Part shown: piece after piece, positions 49,801 to 62,110 of the stretch | How the letters are laid out: the number at the start of each line of letters is the position of its first letter | How positions within the stretch are numbered: the first letter of the stretch is position 1 | NCBI RefSeq assembly: GCF_947623445.1 | Contig: NC_135242.1 | Span: 19,096,001 to 19,160,000 of the forward strand | Origin: Clavelina lepadiformis | Taxonomy: Eukaryota > Chordata > Ascidiacea > Aplousobranchia > Clavelinidae | Length of the DNA stretch: 64,000 nt | Reading direction: 5' to 3' | The notes under the pieces: model-generated | What the model saw: only the letters and a program-made list of their open reading frames with translations | Told to the model about the DNA's origin: nothing | Databases searched by the model: none | Made by a program: the position numbers and the translations under genes

Positions 49801-51405
49801 CCCAAAATGTTTGGTTAAATTTTTTGTAAAAAATTTATCAGTTTTAGTAACTCGCGAAATTCTCATATTTTGATGTAAACTGAAGTGTCGAATCGGTCAA
49901 CGTTTTTACAAATAACTTAGCGTTTTACGTTTGGCGTTGAAAAAAAAACGTTTCTTAAAAAATGCTTTCCAAAAATATAATAACATTCAATAATTTGTAT
50001 TTTGCCAAAGATTTACAATTTTGTAGCACTGAGATTACAAAACCAGATTTCTAAACCAGGGTGCGTTTATATTTTCGGTATTTATTTTTCATTGCTGTTT
50101 CTTTCACGCAAAAATCAGTTTTGTTTGGAAACGGCATTTTGTCAAAACAAGATTTTGACCCAAAATTACCATTTTCGGTAGATTTTACTCACGCATCTCC
50201 TAATCAAATTTTAAAACCAGCTATACGTTATACGTCTCTGCATTTGATCAGGAAATCCCTTAAAAAATACAAGTTTTCTTTGAAAACCTTTGCGGAGAGA
50301 TGTGCAACAACGTCGTATACTTGCGTTATGAAGCTTCAGCCAATAGAACTATATTCAGGGTTGCCATACCATCCTTATTTCTAAGATTTGTCCTTATTTT
50401 GAAGGTCCGTGTCTTATAAAATAATTTTGTCCTTTTTTCTAAGAAATGTCCTTATTTTCACTTGCGTCCTCATTTTCGTCTTATTTTTAGGGCAGATTTT
50501 CGTATTTTGGGCATTTTGACACCTTAAGTATACCACTTTGTACCAAAGAGACACAAAAATTGAGAACATGCAAATAATAGCTAGTTTTTTCATTTTTGGA
50601 ACAATGATTGCCTTCTCCTGTTGTGCACTGATTAAGGTAGTATTCTTCTTTTGTTTCCTGTTCGTCCTTATTTTTGAGTCCAGACCGATGGCAACCCTGA
50701 CTATATTCATAGCAATTCATGACGAACTTGCTAACGACCATTGCTGTTCTCTGTTGACAACCGTTTTCGTTGCGCATCGGCATGAGTCATGTAAATACAC
50801 GGGTTGAGCGAAACCAGCAAGTGACGTCATTCATTGCGCCTCCTGTCTTTGAAGTATTTCGAGCATAAACACTGGCTTAATGTTTGTTTACCAACAGCTG
50901 TCTTTGCATATTGAAGCATTGCATTGATAAAATTACGTACCGTACAAAGCATGTTACTGAATTGTACCGTGTATTGAAATAAACGACTGCTAACAGATGT
51001 TCGTCCAGCCGGTTCAAGAGCACCTCTAGGCAGTGGGTTGCGGAGGAGTGGCGCGTCCAATTCTTCTAATACTTACGGTACAAGCGTGTGGGGGTCTGGT
51101 AAGTAAAGATTTATTTATATTGGGGAGAAATAAACGACATATGCTCATTGCTCATGTTTCGTCTTTGCTTGCAGCTGAAAGTAGAACTATCTGTGTTTGG
51201 CCTAAATTTTAAACTATGCATTGTCTTGACGTAAAGCATTTCGTTATTAATGTTTTATATTATATTCCTGCGGATATAACAAAAACTCTTTTTTGAAACA
51301 ATCACGTCCGTATTTAACTTTTCAGGCCACAAAGGTACAAAAGACCAGACCCACGAAGACTCCGACTGGGATGATGACTTAGAACTTGAGGAAATTCTTA
51401 CATAA
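43885..51405 (+). CDS. DZIP1: DZIP1/iguana-type zinc-finger coiled-coil protein (ciliary transition zone, Hedgehog signalling)
   Basis: The model has 20 exons: 43885-43930, 44051-44208, 44352-44468, 45154-45348, 45551-45650, 45813-45913, 46030-46191, 46444-46593, 47105-47224, 47296-47370, 47461-47494, 47639-47772, 47868-48021, 48185-48227, 48435-48722, 48954-49084, 49229-49347, 49445-49514, 50997-51098, 51326-51405. They join in frame to 792 residues (human DZIP1 867, DZIP1L 767). The conserved N-terminal region reads [20 protein letters not shown] and [16 protein letters not shown], then a coiled coil with [13 protein letters not shown]. One C2H2 finger follows at residues 173-194 ([20 protein letters not shown] then RH). 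A long coiled coil, a Pro/Ser/Lys-rich region, an acidic run of six Asp and the C-terminal acidic box [15 protein letters not shown] complete it. DZIP1 acts at the basal body and transition zone and in Gli regulation. Vertebrate DZIP1 and DZIP1L are paralogues, so this gene may represent both. Confidence 0.93.
46738..47060. repeat. GTACCG-word repeat, decayed MITE in a DZIP1 intron
   Basis: The left part reads GGGCAGTACCGATACCAGTA followed by CCGTCGGTAC. The right part reads GTACCGGTACCGAGTACCGA and AAAGTACCGAAC. Inverted GTACCG words at both sides suggest an old inverted-repeat element, but neat ends and a target duplication were not found. Confidence 0.45.
50356..50699. mobile_element. hAT-type MITE with perfect 8-bp target-site duplication
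   Basis: The left end is CAGGGTTGCCATACC and the right end read inward is CAGGGTTGCCATCGG. The flanks are identical 8-mers, actatatt (50348-50355 and 50700-50707). The interior repeats the word GTCCTTATTTT several times and has no transposase frame. It lies in DZIP1 intron 18, the longest late intron. The perfect target duplication suggests a fairly recent insertion. Confidence 0.85.
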
Positions 51406-51506
51406 ACATAAGCCAGCAATATTCTATTTTTTGTAATGTAGTATTATTTTTGATGCGTAGTATTGAAGTAAGATTGTACGTAGCCTGTAATGTATTTGCT
51501 TTTCAA

Positions 51507-51512
51507 AATAAA
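51507..51512 (+). terminator. Polyadenylation signal of DZIP1
   Basis: Canonical AATAAA about 100 bases after the stop codon at 51403-51405. Confidence 0.65.
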
Positions 51513-52091
51513 TTAATCCGCCCAGTGCTCTATGTAAGGTACAGGTAAAATTTACGAACTTTGATAAAGGGCTTGAGGCGCTCGAAACTTTGTGATTATG
51601 AGGAAGTGAACAAGGCGCGCGTTCTTCCTAGTTAGTACGCGCTGTCCCGAGTGTAATTTTACACATTGCTAAATTCCAACTTGAATTATCGTGCTGCAAT
51701 ACTATTGCATTCAAGCATCTGTAGAGTACGAGCGCGAAAAAATATTCACAATCGACAAATACCAGACATACCACTGTACAATTAGTGCAAACTCACTTAA
51801 AGGCTAAAGCGATATGCAATAAAGTGGTGGCAACAAGTTTACTGGGTGGTGGTGGGTAGCCACTAAAATCTTAACTTATTTTATGCATTATTGATTTTTT
51901 AATTTGCCACTTTATTGCTAAAGTCTAACTTAAAAAAAAAATATGTGAGATGTTTATTTACAAAACTATTGTGTAAGGGAAATACCCAAGATAGTGTTAC
52001 GACTGTTTTCGTTGTAATGACTTCACTTTGCCAAATAGGTCAGCTGCAAACTTTTTAAGAAAATTGCACACGGAATAGGCCTAGGTAGTGT

Positions 52092-52155
52092 AGGCTAGTA
52101 CAGAAGTACACAGCCAAAATTCGAGTAGCAGGGTCAGGTGGTTGTGCAATTGGCC
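52092..52155. mobile_element. Foldback MITE, worn copy
   Basis: It has the arm GGCTAGTACAGAAGTACACA then GCCA, the core word AATTCGAGTAGCAGGG, and GGTGGTTGTGCAATTGG on the right. The CRE octamer is lost. It lies 270 bp left of the better copy D. Confidence 0.5.
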
Positions 52156-52423
52156 TGGAATAAGAATAGCTTACCGGTGCAGGGAATTTAAATTTCAGAA
52201 ATCAAACTGCATTTCGCAAAATAGTACTTAACTGAGATAAGGTTTGGAGTTCAAACCAACAAATCATCGCAATAATATCTAGGTCATTATCATTGGCAGG
52301 TTGAGAGCATATTACGGTTTTATAGTCTTTATCCTTAAATTGAGGAAAGTCTTTGCAAGACAAAAAGGAAGTTTGCCTTGTGCAAGTTCCATAGATGGAT
52401 ATACATTACGCATACAAAATGTT

Positions 52424-52527
52424 TGGGTTTAGTGCAGAAGTGCACAACCAGTTGACGTCACAATTTGAGTAGCTGGGCTCTAGTATGAAAAGGCATCCTG
52501 AGGTTGTGCACTTCTGCACTAGACCCA
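52424..52527. mobile_element. Foldback MITE, copy D, with CRE octamer
   Basis: The best-preserved copy. Left arm: TGGGTTTAGTGCAGAAGTGC then ACAACCA. Right arm read inward: TGGGTCTAGTGCAGAAGTGC then ACAACCT. Between them are TGACGTCACAATTTGAGTAG (CRE octamer at 52453-52460) and TAGTATGAAAAGGCATCCTG. About 104 bp, with no coding capacity. It lies about 950 bp upstream of the SMIM30 start codon. Confidence 0.8.
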
Positions 52528-53478
52528 AATGCTTGTTTGGTATTAGAACAAATTTTAAAACATTTTCTTACCCTTTACAATGATCCCTTACAAACTCAAC
52601 CCCATCCATAAGAAAATATCCAAACATTTAGTTAATTGACAAGTACCCGATCAACCAGCTGCAAATGCAACTGTGTTTAAATATTATTAAGCATCCTGGC
52701 ATCCGAAACGTTGAGCGACTCTGCTAAGAAATCGAGTCAGGTACCACCACTACTTTATTGACTCATATTAACAATTTCTTACTCTTAACGAAGATACCTT
52801 TAACACTTATCCCCATCCATTGGAAAATTTCAGTCATTTAGCAGGCACTAAGCTAACTTTCTAAGCAGAATCGCTCAAAGTTTTAGTTGACTCTATCATT
52901 TAGTGATGATATTCTGTCAAGCTCCTGGCTTGTCAATTAAATACCTGATAACACTATCGGGCTGAATTTTAAAGGTATCATTGTTAAGGGTAAGAAATTG
53001 CTTTAAAACATAAAATAAAAAGTTTTTGTTTTGTTTAACAATTTTATACCTTTAACAATTTACATTACTCCATGACTGACAATCTGGTTTGGATGCTTTA
53101 ACCATACATGTTGCTTTGCTTCATGTTTGTATGCCGCAAATTTGCTCCATTGACCTTTTGTTGTTTTGGGTTGCATGATTTTGCTAGGATTCTGCCAGAT
53201 GGTGGCTATTTTTTATATGGTATTGCTTGAATTTGGAACTGTTTATCTGAACCATTGAACAGAAGCAAGTATCGTTCATATCTTCCTCAAGTGTATTACA
53301 ACAGTAGACCTACAGCACAACTGGGAATCGCAGTTTGCGATTGCACTGCTATTTGACTTGCACCGTTAAATACAACCTGGTACTTGATTTCGGTGCAACT
53401 ACTAACAGTTGTGTTTTATAGAAAATTGTTGTTGACTTGTGACTTTGATTTATAACGAGTAAGAACTACATTCTGAAA

Positions 53479-53649
53479 ATGGATTCAGTTCTAGCCGTTT
53501 CTGTAACATTGCTACTGAGTGGATTAATACGTGGTACATTTGCCTTTGATGCTGGAGATGGAATTGCATTAGCATTTGGATTGGTCATAACTATTTGTTG
53601 TTTGATGGCATGCATAGGTGCCTATGCGCGGAGGACTGGAAGAACCTAA
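53479..53649 (+). CDS. SMIM30: Small integral membrane protein 30 (micropeptide)
   Basis: An ATG at 53479 opens a 56-residue frame in a single exon. It has a hydrophobic N-terminal segment (VLAVSVTLLLSGLIRGTFA), then FDAGDGIALAFGLVITICC, a second hydrophobic stretch and the basic tail CIGAYARRTGRT. Human SMIM30 (59 residues) has the same plan, with the matching block VEAGDAIALLLGVVLSITGI and the tail CLGVYARKRNGQM. The AGDxIAL box and the YAR(R/K) tail are shared, so the assignment rests on position-by-position similarity. In human cells the peptide is a membrane micropeptide of the ER and related membranes. The first segment is a signal peptide or first TM. The 3' end faces the sulfotransferase gene, with 272 bp between stops. 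Confidence 0.88.
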   Translation: MDSVLAVSVTLLLSGLIRGTFAFDAGDGIALAFGLVITICCLMACIGAYARRTGRT

Positions 53650-53921
53650 TCCTTCTGATGACTGCTCATAAACAATAACACAAAAAAAGTACTTTTCATA
53701 AAGAAAATCAAGTGATTTATATCAATGTGGCAAGAAATGCACATATATATGTATCTTTGAAGAAAAACGAATATGTATATATATAAAAAAAGAATGTCAA
53801 TGAAGATAAACTGGAAATATGTGTAAAATTTTGGAAGATTCACAATGGTGTATACAGAAAATGAATTACACATGATCAAAATAACTAAAAGTATGAGGTA
53901 TATGGCATAGTAAAATAGTAT

Positions 53922-56900
53922 CTACCAGTTAAAAGATTTTCCAATCAGTTTGAATAAACGTTCATTGTATGGTTTGTAATGGTCATACATTATTTTTCTC
54001 ACGTGGTCATCAATCTGAAATTAAGTATCGTTTATGTGCGTCAGTAAAGTATTACTACCATTGCTTTAAGTTTATATGGTGTATGGTGTATGATATAAAT
54101 GTAGATATTCCAACATTACCTGCATCTTAGCTCTTCCTTTATTGGTACCCAAACACGAAGGAATGCCATTTGATAAGTAGCAATAAAACCCTTTTGTTTC
54201 ATTAAAAAAGATATTGATATCATCATAATATGCTGGTAGACCAAGGAATGATTGCACCTCCAGTAGACCTGAAAGGGCATCTACGCCCAACAAATTGGAC
54301 AGTTTAAGCATAAAATTAAAATCAAACCTTCTAAGTATGAAGTAATTTGAATAGAGAGTTTTGTATTGATGATTCAGTGGATTTCTAGCGCATAAATACC
54401 TGATATAAATTTGTCTCCATCCAGAACAAGTATTTGATTTGGAGAAAACGCTTTGTACCATCTTGAAAGGTAAACCTCATACTCGCCCAGCCGCACACGA
54501 TGACTGTTTCGTAGCTTCTTATTTTCTTTGTCAACATATATTTCATCTGGATCCTTAAGAGGAGTCTGATTCTTTCGAAAGCGTCTTAAATCAATCTATT
54601 AATGGATGAACTACTGTTTTTCTTAAAACAATGAATGTATGCAACAGAAAGTGAAATATTGTGCAATAAAATTAAACTATGGTATGTGGCTTTATTTCAA
54701 GACTGAACAAAAGTGTTACCATTTGTACATTTGAAGCACACAGGGAAAATAATTAATATAAATTACTCACTTGTACATGGTCACTTAGTAATCTATCAAC
54801 TGGATTCCGCAGCACTGCTATTAGCTTCATATCTGGATTCAATGAGCGAACCCTTTCAAGCACATCTGGAGCCCAAATGTAAGAGGGGGTCTTCTCTATT
54901 GTGATTTGAGATTGATTTGATTCTGGCATACGACTGCGATACCTGTTAATCAGTTTATAACCATCCTTACCAATTGATTTCAAAAGTTTTACAATGCAAA
55001 ACGTATAGCAGTAAGTAACTTAAATATACCAGTTTAATCCTAAAGAATATGATTCCTGATCATCAAAATAATGGCCTTCAGCGTGCAAAGTTTTTATGTT
55101 CGGATGAGCTGCCAGCATACTAATAAGCGCACGTGTTCCACACTTTTTTGCACCAATGATCAACACACTGGGAAGAGCCTGATGCTTCCAAATTTCTAAG
55201 TTAGCTGATGGTAGGCACACTCCATCTACATACAATACAATATCACACTAAAACATCCCGAGAAATACTGCAGTAACACAAATTTCAACAATCTTAGGTG
55301 AAAGTATATTCTAGTTATTAGATATGAGTGATTTATGAAAAAAATTAATCATTCCTTGTAATTTTGAATACAGTTTTGTATAAAATGTATAGGGTAATAC
55401 CCTTGAATGACCAATGACAATGTACTCAAATAAACATGCTAAACAACATCTCCAGATCATTAAAATAGACCAGCTTCCATTTTTAAACCACACTCTGTGA
55501 CATTATTGGAACAGCTGGAGATCGAAGAGAAATAAATAAAAAACAGACCCAAGTTCATCAAAGGTTTATCTATTTGGATTAACCAAAACTTGAGGTGCAA
55601 TGGAAGTTTATTAAACGTTATTGATATACTCCATTATGTGATGAACATAAATACTAAGCATTCAAGGTGGTGGTGGTGGGGGGCAGTAGTGTAACCCAGT
55701 CATTTTTTTAAGACTCGAGTCAAGTCATGTCACAAGTTGACTTAAATCAAGTCGAGTCAAATTACTAATTGGATCAAGTTAAAATATAATGCAAGTCAGG
55801 TCATTGACTATACCTTTAACCGATTGTTCGTAACAAAATCAAATGTCAGTAATTCAATTGGTCAATAACTTAACAAGGATTTAATGACTTGCATCAAGTT
55901 ACTTTCCAAGACTCGAGTCAAGTCCTTTCAAGCATTGACTCAAGACAAGTCAAGTAATTTAAAAACGTGACTCGAGTCATTACAACACTGGTGGGGGTTT
56001 TTATGAAATTTTGCATGTTCGTCTTAGAATTCCCTAATAAAAAACAGAATTTCATAACATGCAGCTGAGATATCATGAAATAATAATGAAATTAAAATTA
56101 GCAAAAGCTGAAGTTGACCACAACAACCTATCAAGCTCAATTTTATTACAACAGCGACTATTATCACATCTTTTTAATTTTTTTTTACATACCAGCCCCA
56201 TTTTGCTTCCATCAAAGAACATTTGTGCAGATTAGGGGTCAGGGAACTAAGACAAGACTATTTTATGTGGCCCCCAATGCCCACTTTAATTTTCTGGATA
56301 TAATGCGCCAAATATGAGATTTGTTGATGAAAAAGTATGGCCTTTGTAAGATATGGTGACTGATAATTAACATATAAATTTTTTACTCAGTTTATAGTAC
56401 AGGGCTGAATCCATGTAATTTATTTAGTTACCTGATTATGCCCCCTTCTACCGTGTTTCTCCGAAAATAAAACCTACCCTAAAAATAAGATCTAGCCTGA
56501 ATTTCGAGAATGATTTTAATATATGCCCTACTTTTAAAATAAGACCTAGTAGTAGATCCATAGCGCGAAAGTGCAATGACCTGAGGACGATGATATGATC
56601 ATTTTTGAATAAACATAATTTTCAACTTTGTTTTTAATAAATGAAAATAAAAGACATCCCCTAAAATAAGCCCTAGTGTCATATTTTTAAGCGAAAAATA
56701 ATATAAGTCCTGTCTTATTTTCAGAGAAAGACGGTAGTTACATTAACAAACTTTACTACACACTATGTAACATGTTTGTCTTTGAAAGGAGACAAAGAAA
56801 GGCACCTTGAGGAAACTGTCATAACTTGTCATTTATTTATTCCATACATTGACATTTGTCCATTAAATACTCTGTGCTTTCTGGGACTAATGACCAAACG

Positions 56901-57739
56901 GCTGATCGGGATCTCTTCAACTTTTTGTATGGATCATCTTCTTTAGAGATAATAATTCTGTATCGTTTGTTGCAATAGCAAAAACGAGAGTTATGTTGAG
57001 CATTTTTTGCATTAACTTTTTCAAAACAACCAATCTTACTAGCCCTTACGTCTTAAACTGCAACAAAATAGATTAGAACTCAATTTGACTGCCAAATCAA
57101 AATTTTATTTATTTCTGCATATTGAATAAGAATGTTTTGGTAAAAGTTCACCTTGTGTTCAGACTTCAGCAATATGCAGGGTAGAAGTGAAAGTTAAAAT
57201 AGAGGAGCTTGTATCGTTCAGAATAGTTAAACTTGCATAGTTATGACAACTAAAGAACACAATTATAAAGTTGCTATTATAACTGTTGTAATAAATCTAA
57301 ACACATGTTATCTAGTTTTGATTTAGTGGATCATGGTAAAAATTAATTAAAGTAGTAGATTGTAGAACTTGTGGGGGTCAAGCCAGGCCATTGGACAATT
57401 TTACTTTAACGTTTCATTTTATCATGTAAGTTAAATTCTTTGGTTGATTCCCTTCCTCTTTAATTTAACCACTGGTATTACATTTCGATAATCAGTTTGA
57501 TTAAATTTACACCATCACTTACCTCCTGTACAAACATAATCTTCTGTTTCAAATGCAGATAAGAGGTATTTTTTGACATAGAAGTAGTTTCCAGTTTGCG
57601 TTGAAATGTTATTATAGAAGCGAAAGCACAGAAATAATAAAATAAGAAGAAAAGGGCCACGTTTAATGCCTTTCCTCATGTTCTTAAAAAGTAAAATTGG
57701 CAGTATTAATAATATGCTCAAAACATTAAGTGATGACAT
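53922..57739 (-). CDS. Heparan sulfate glucosamine 3-O-sulfotransferase (3-OST, HS3ST1/5-like)
   Basis: The model has 6 exons: 57739-57523, 55225-55030, 54942-54771, 54595-54400, 54268-54120, 54014-53922. They join in frame to 340 residues, or 320 from a second ATG at 57679. The N-terminus has hydrophobic stretches, including RGPFLLILLFLCFRFY, that would act as a type II signal anchor in the Golgi. The catalytic domain starts with the PAPS 5'-phosphosulfate loop LPSVLIIGAKKCGTRAL. HAEGHYFDDQESYSLGLNWY follows, where the Glu aligns with the catalytic base region of HS3ST enzymes. Then come YRSRMP, ITIEKTPSYIW, LIAVLRNPVDRLLSDHVQ (3'-phosphate site), LVLDGDKFISG, FFNETKGFYCYLSNGIPSC with a disulfide pair, CLGTNKGR, and the C-terminal IGKSFNW, like the end of HS3ST1. 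The enzyme transfers sulfate to the 3-OH of glucosamine in heparan sulfate. The subtype is not certain. The two-kilobase first intron carries two MITE-like elements. Confidence 0.9.
55688..55992. mobile_element. Inverted-repeat MITE rich in GACTCGAGTC words
   Basis: The left end is CAGTAGTGTAACCCAGTCAT and the right end read inward is CAGTGTTGTAATGACTCGAG. Palindromic GACTCGAGTC and its half-words recur through the element in both directions. The CAGTG start suggests the hAT superfamily. I did not find a clean target duplication, because the left flank is G-rich low-complexity sequence. It lies inside intron 1 of the sulfotransferase gene. Confidence 0.6.
56451..56734. mobile_element. MITE with CCGTNTTTCTC termini and TA target duplication
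   Basis: The left end reads CCGTGTTTCTCCGAAAATAA and the right end read inward is CCGTCTTTCTCTGAAAATAA. Both ends are flanked by TA. The interior repeats the words AAAATAAGACCTA and AAAATAAGCCCTAG. This suggests a Tc1/mariner-type non-autonomous element. It lies in intron 1 of the sulfotransferase gene. Confidence 0.7.
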
Positions 57740-58373
57740 GCATAGTTTTTTTGGGAGGCTGTTACTTCACAACGCAGCAGTAAAAATAACTAAAGAGCTG
57801 ATATTCAAATTATATGTAAAAAAACCATCATATACATTGTAACATGGATTAACTTTTTCCTAGAAAATAATCAAACATGAGCAGTTTCATATTTATATAG
57901 CTAACTGATACAAAAGTCATACAACTTTTACTGTGCTTCAAATAAAAAAACATTTTAATAACTCATCATACCTGTTGGCATAAAGCTTGGTTTAAAAAGA
58001 ATTATCATTGCAACATTTTACACAACTTGTATGATTGGCATCCAGAACAAAACCAAGTATTTTAAATGGAAATCAACAGAACATATTCCTCTTGGTAAAA
58101 TGTATTGAGTGATAATATGTACACATAATTCCACATTTACAAGATAATAACTTTGAATTTGTGGTGATAACATTGCGAAGTTTAACCAAATTTACAAAAA
58201 GAAACATCAGTTGAAATAAACACAGAAATTGAAAGAAATGGTTATGCACTGAAAATTTTCAAGCTAATCAAGTCCACAGTACAGATGTGACAACTTCTTT
58301 GAGCACGCGTTTAGTGATTCCTTTGTGTGCTCAATAAAAAGACAACTTCTTTCAATTAATAAAAAGCATCGAT
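57740..58373. other. Intergenic, NUDT21 3' flank to sulfotransferase 5' flank
   Basis: About 630 bp between two minus-strand genes. I see no coding signal and no canonical minus-strand AATAAA for NUDT21. A weaker ATTAAA (plus tttaat) overlaps the stop region. Confidence 0.4.
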
Positions 58374-59078
<705 letters not shown>

Positions 59079-59886
59079 CTATGCAACCCAACTCAAGCAG
59101 ATCTAAAAAAAACAATAATATCAGTATCTCAAACTTTGAAAAAAAATATGGTAATTATTTTAGCAGTAATAATTTTAATTTAACCAAAGAAACATGTTAG
59201 ATAAACCTGATTCCGAGCTTAATTGGAAAGCATGGCAGTTTTCGTTTAGAAAACATGCAAGCAAAGACACAAATTTTGGCATACACTAAAGCCTCAACTC
59301 TTAGCCTAGTTTAGTTATTATAGATAGACGCTATCTGAGTTACTGTCTGGTTGGCAAGATTTTTTCCATTGCCTATACTTAACGAAGGAAATTGTCAACC
59401 CACTATCAACGCATGTATTTTATGCACCAGATAATAACGATTTCACCCAGCATATGAATTTTTCAACACAATAAAAAATTTGCGACGACGTCGTGACTCG
59501 AAATGCGTCGGAGCTTGCGTGATTTCTGCAACACGTTTAATTGCAGTACTTCAGTTCACACTTACTGCTAGTATTTTGTTTTAAACTTTGCTTGTAATGC
59601 AAGGCAAAATTGCATTTGTAACATGCCACAAATATCATGCAAACTTTTACGCATTTCACGCCACATGCTACAGAGTATGTACAGACGGAACGTTATCTCA
59701 TGTCGAACAAAACCAATGCATAGGATTCAAAGCACTGTAAAATAAAAACTGGGTAATTTTTTTCAAAAGCTTTTTTTATTGTGAAAAGAAATTTACGTTA
59801 GTACCTACCTGAGTAAAACATTTGTAAGTCAACGCCCAGAGCGCTTTCAATTTAAAAAAAGGAATCATAGTGGGTTAACAATTTCC

Positions 59887-59981
59887 GGGTCTAGTATGAA
59901 AATGCACAATCATATGACATCACAATTTGAGTAGCTGGGATCTAGTATACAAATGCATTCTGTGGTTGTGCAGTAGACCCC
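59887..59981. mobile_element. Foldback MITE, copy E, CRE octamer mutated
   Basis: Left arm GGGTCTAGTATGAAAATGCA then CAATCA, core TGACATCACAATTTGAGTAG and TAGTATACAAATGCATTCTG, right arm TGGTTGTGCAGTAGACCC. The CRE is reduced to TGACATCA by one change. It lies about 820 bp upstream of the NUDT21 start codon. Confidence 0.7.
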
Positions 59982-61483
59982 AATTTCCATTGTTAAAGAT
60001 AGATGATTGGAAAAATCTTGCCACCCAAAGCAAAATGGTAGCCGTGACTCGGAAAGGGTCTATTAGAGTTCAAACAACCAGTTTTTGCTTATTGATTTAT
60101 CATAAATCGGCATGAAGATAAAAATTTCAGCATGCATGTTGCTGAATCTCGTGTGTGTATAGCTTCCACATTTTACATTGGGCACAAGCACAAAGTAAAG
60201 GAACCTCACTTTCCACTATGACGCATAGCCTAATGCAAGCATTTCAGTAGTCTAGATTTTATTTGCGAACAGTAGAAATATATACAAAAACGTCATCACC
60301 AGTCTACAACACAAATTTATGCTCCAAATACTTAAAAACCGATGAAAAATAGCATGGCATTATTCTTGAAACTAAAGACTGTAAAACCAAAACCAACCCA
60401 CAACATTGCTAGAGCGAGAAACTCACACCAATGACTAATGCATTATTGCAACAAGTCCCTATACTGGAAAGTTTCTATGATGAGTTATGGAAATCCGTTT
60501 CTGGAGCAGAATTTCCGTCTTTCCCTGTGTTGTATATTTTAAGTGTTACGTTGACGTGGCGCATACTTTTGGAGTACATTTATTGGCGCATTTGTCGAGA
60601 GCACTGAAAATAAACTCTTCAGTCAGTTCAACTCTGCAACCAGCCAACAACGCCGCCAAAGCATTGCCTTCTTAGGCTATTAGTGTTTCACAGAACTGAT
60701 TGGTACAACAGCATCACCGAACTTAAAGCTAGCACAAAATTTTTTCAACACAAATCATTATTATTATTATACCAATCAAAGTCCACAGAAACATTTATTT
60801 GGTGTTAAAGAATAAAAATGTTTTGAAATTTTAAAAACCTTTTTTCTATAAGTAGCAAGTATGACAGATTAAATTTTTCTAATACATGAAGTTTTAAGTT
60901 TTTAATACTAAGTAACCGTTTTCGCACATTATATAAGAAAATAAATTTATTCTATGATTTATAGTGGAATATTTTACTGTCTCAAAGTCAAATGTTGAAA
61001 AATAAAGATGTAGTTTTACTTGGTTTACAGTACATCTATAGGAATTATGTGAACTGTCAAAAGGCAAAGTTACTTACATAGAAATCATGTAACTCATAAC
61101 TTTCTTATCGAGTACCGATCTAAAGACTATCTACTTAAGACTACTATAAAATAGCCTAAAGTACTACGTAGTTACTACTGTACTGTTATAACGTATACTA
61201 CTTTTGAAGTAATTTACTTTTATAGACTACTTTTCAGTGCTACGATCGACCACATCACTCAAAAATTGCAAAAACGATGGGAACAATTTGGGGACCGGAC
61301 TGTAATGTTAGAGACAGAAACCGTAATGTTTGAGTTACCACCAGGGAGTGTTCATTTAAAACATGGGCACGTCGTTAAAATTATTGAAAGAAAAATTTTC
61401 TATCCTATCTGTCGATGTATAATTTGCGGACTTTTAATGAGCATTCGCATAATCATATTGCCCCAAACGCAACATAGATGTGA

Positions 61484-61512
61484 AATCAACGATATAAAGA
61501 ACATGATAGGAA
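61484..61512. repeat. Inverted copy of sequence near 63817-63843
   Basis: The plus strand here reads ATCAACGATATAAAGAACAT followed by GATAGGAAACT. The minus strand at 63843-63815 reads the same with one difference (GATGGGAAACT). Weaker similarity continues to the right (about 61530-61570 against 63770-63715), so it looks like an old inverted duplication. Confidence 0.55.
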
Positions 61513-62110
61513 ACTGCTAGGGGAAGTACCGTTTTTATTTCGCCCTCGTTACGCTTCAGTGCGGTCACATCCGTTTCACACGTTTGACTTTGGTTGAGCC
61601 TTGGACTTAGTGTAGCCTTACGGAGAAAGAACTATGATTAGGGGAAGGTGACCTTTGGAAGCTAATATATATCAGTATAGCCTATAGGCCTAGCTGAATT
61701 TGGTTAACTTTGAAGTTTACAATGGTGCGAAATTTTTAAAACTCGGTGAAACTAGGCCTAAAGATCTACAGGTATGCTTGCAGATTGAGACTGCAATATT
61801 AAAATGCCACGTATATGTTGCATGCCTGAATGCAACAACTGTCAACCTCAGCACAATTTGTTTAGTGTACCAAACAAAAAAATTTGTATCAAAAAAAAGA
61901 AGCATGGGCAGAAGTATTAGAAAGAAAAAGTTTGTTATACCGAGAGGACAAGTTCATGCACATGCACACTTGCAAAACCAGTACTAAAATTAGCCTGAAA
62001 TTTGTACAATTACTCGAAGTACGATGGGTCAATTTTGACAACTAAAACATTTCTGACACGGCAGGACATTCATCTTTCGAACCGTGTAATCGCTTTTCTT
62101 TTAACTAAAG

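Larger units (their letters stand above)
51406..53478. other. Intergenic, DZIP1 to SMIM30
   Basis: About 2.1 kb holding two foldback MITE copies (52092-52155 worn, 52424-52527 good). No coding signal was found. The SMIM30 promoter and 5' UTR must lie in its right part. I see no TATA box I would defend. Confidence 0.4.

Noticed and set aside
50061-50384. Plus-strand frame of 107 codons in DZIP1 intron 18
   Set aside because: It runs into the left end of the hAT MITE, shows no known motif and lacks conserved splice context.
61266-61987. Plus-strand frames of 84 and 95 codons
   Set aside because: No recognisable domain and AT-driven composition. The end of the first frame overlaps the inverted repeat at 61484-61512.
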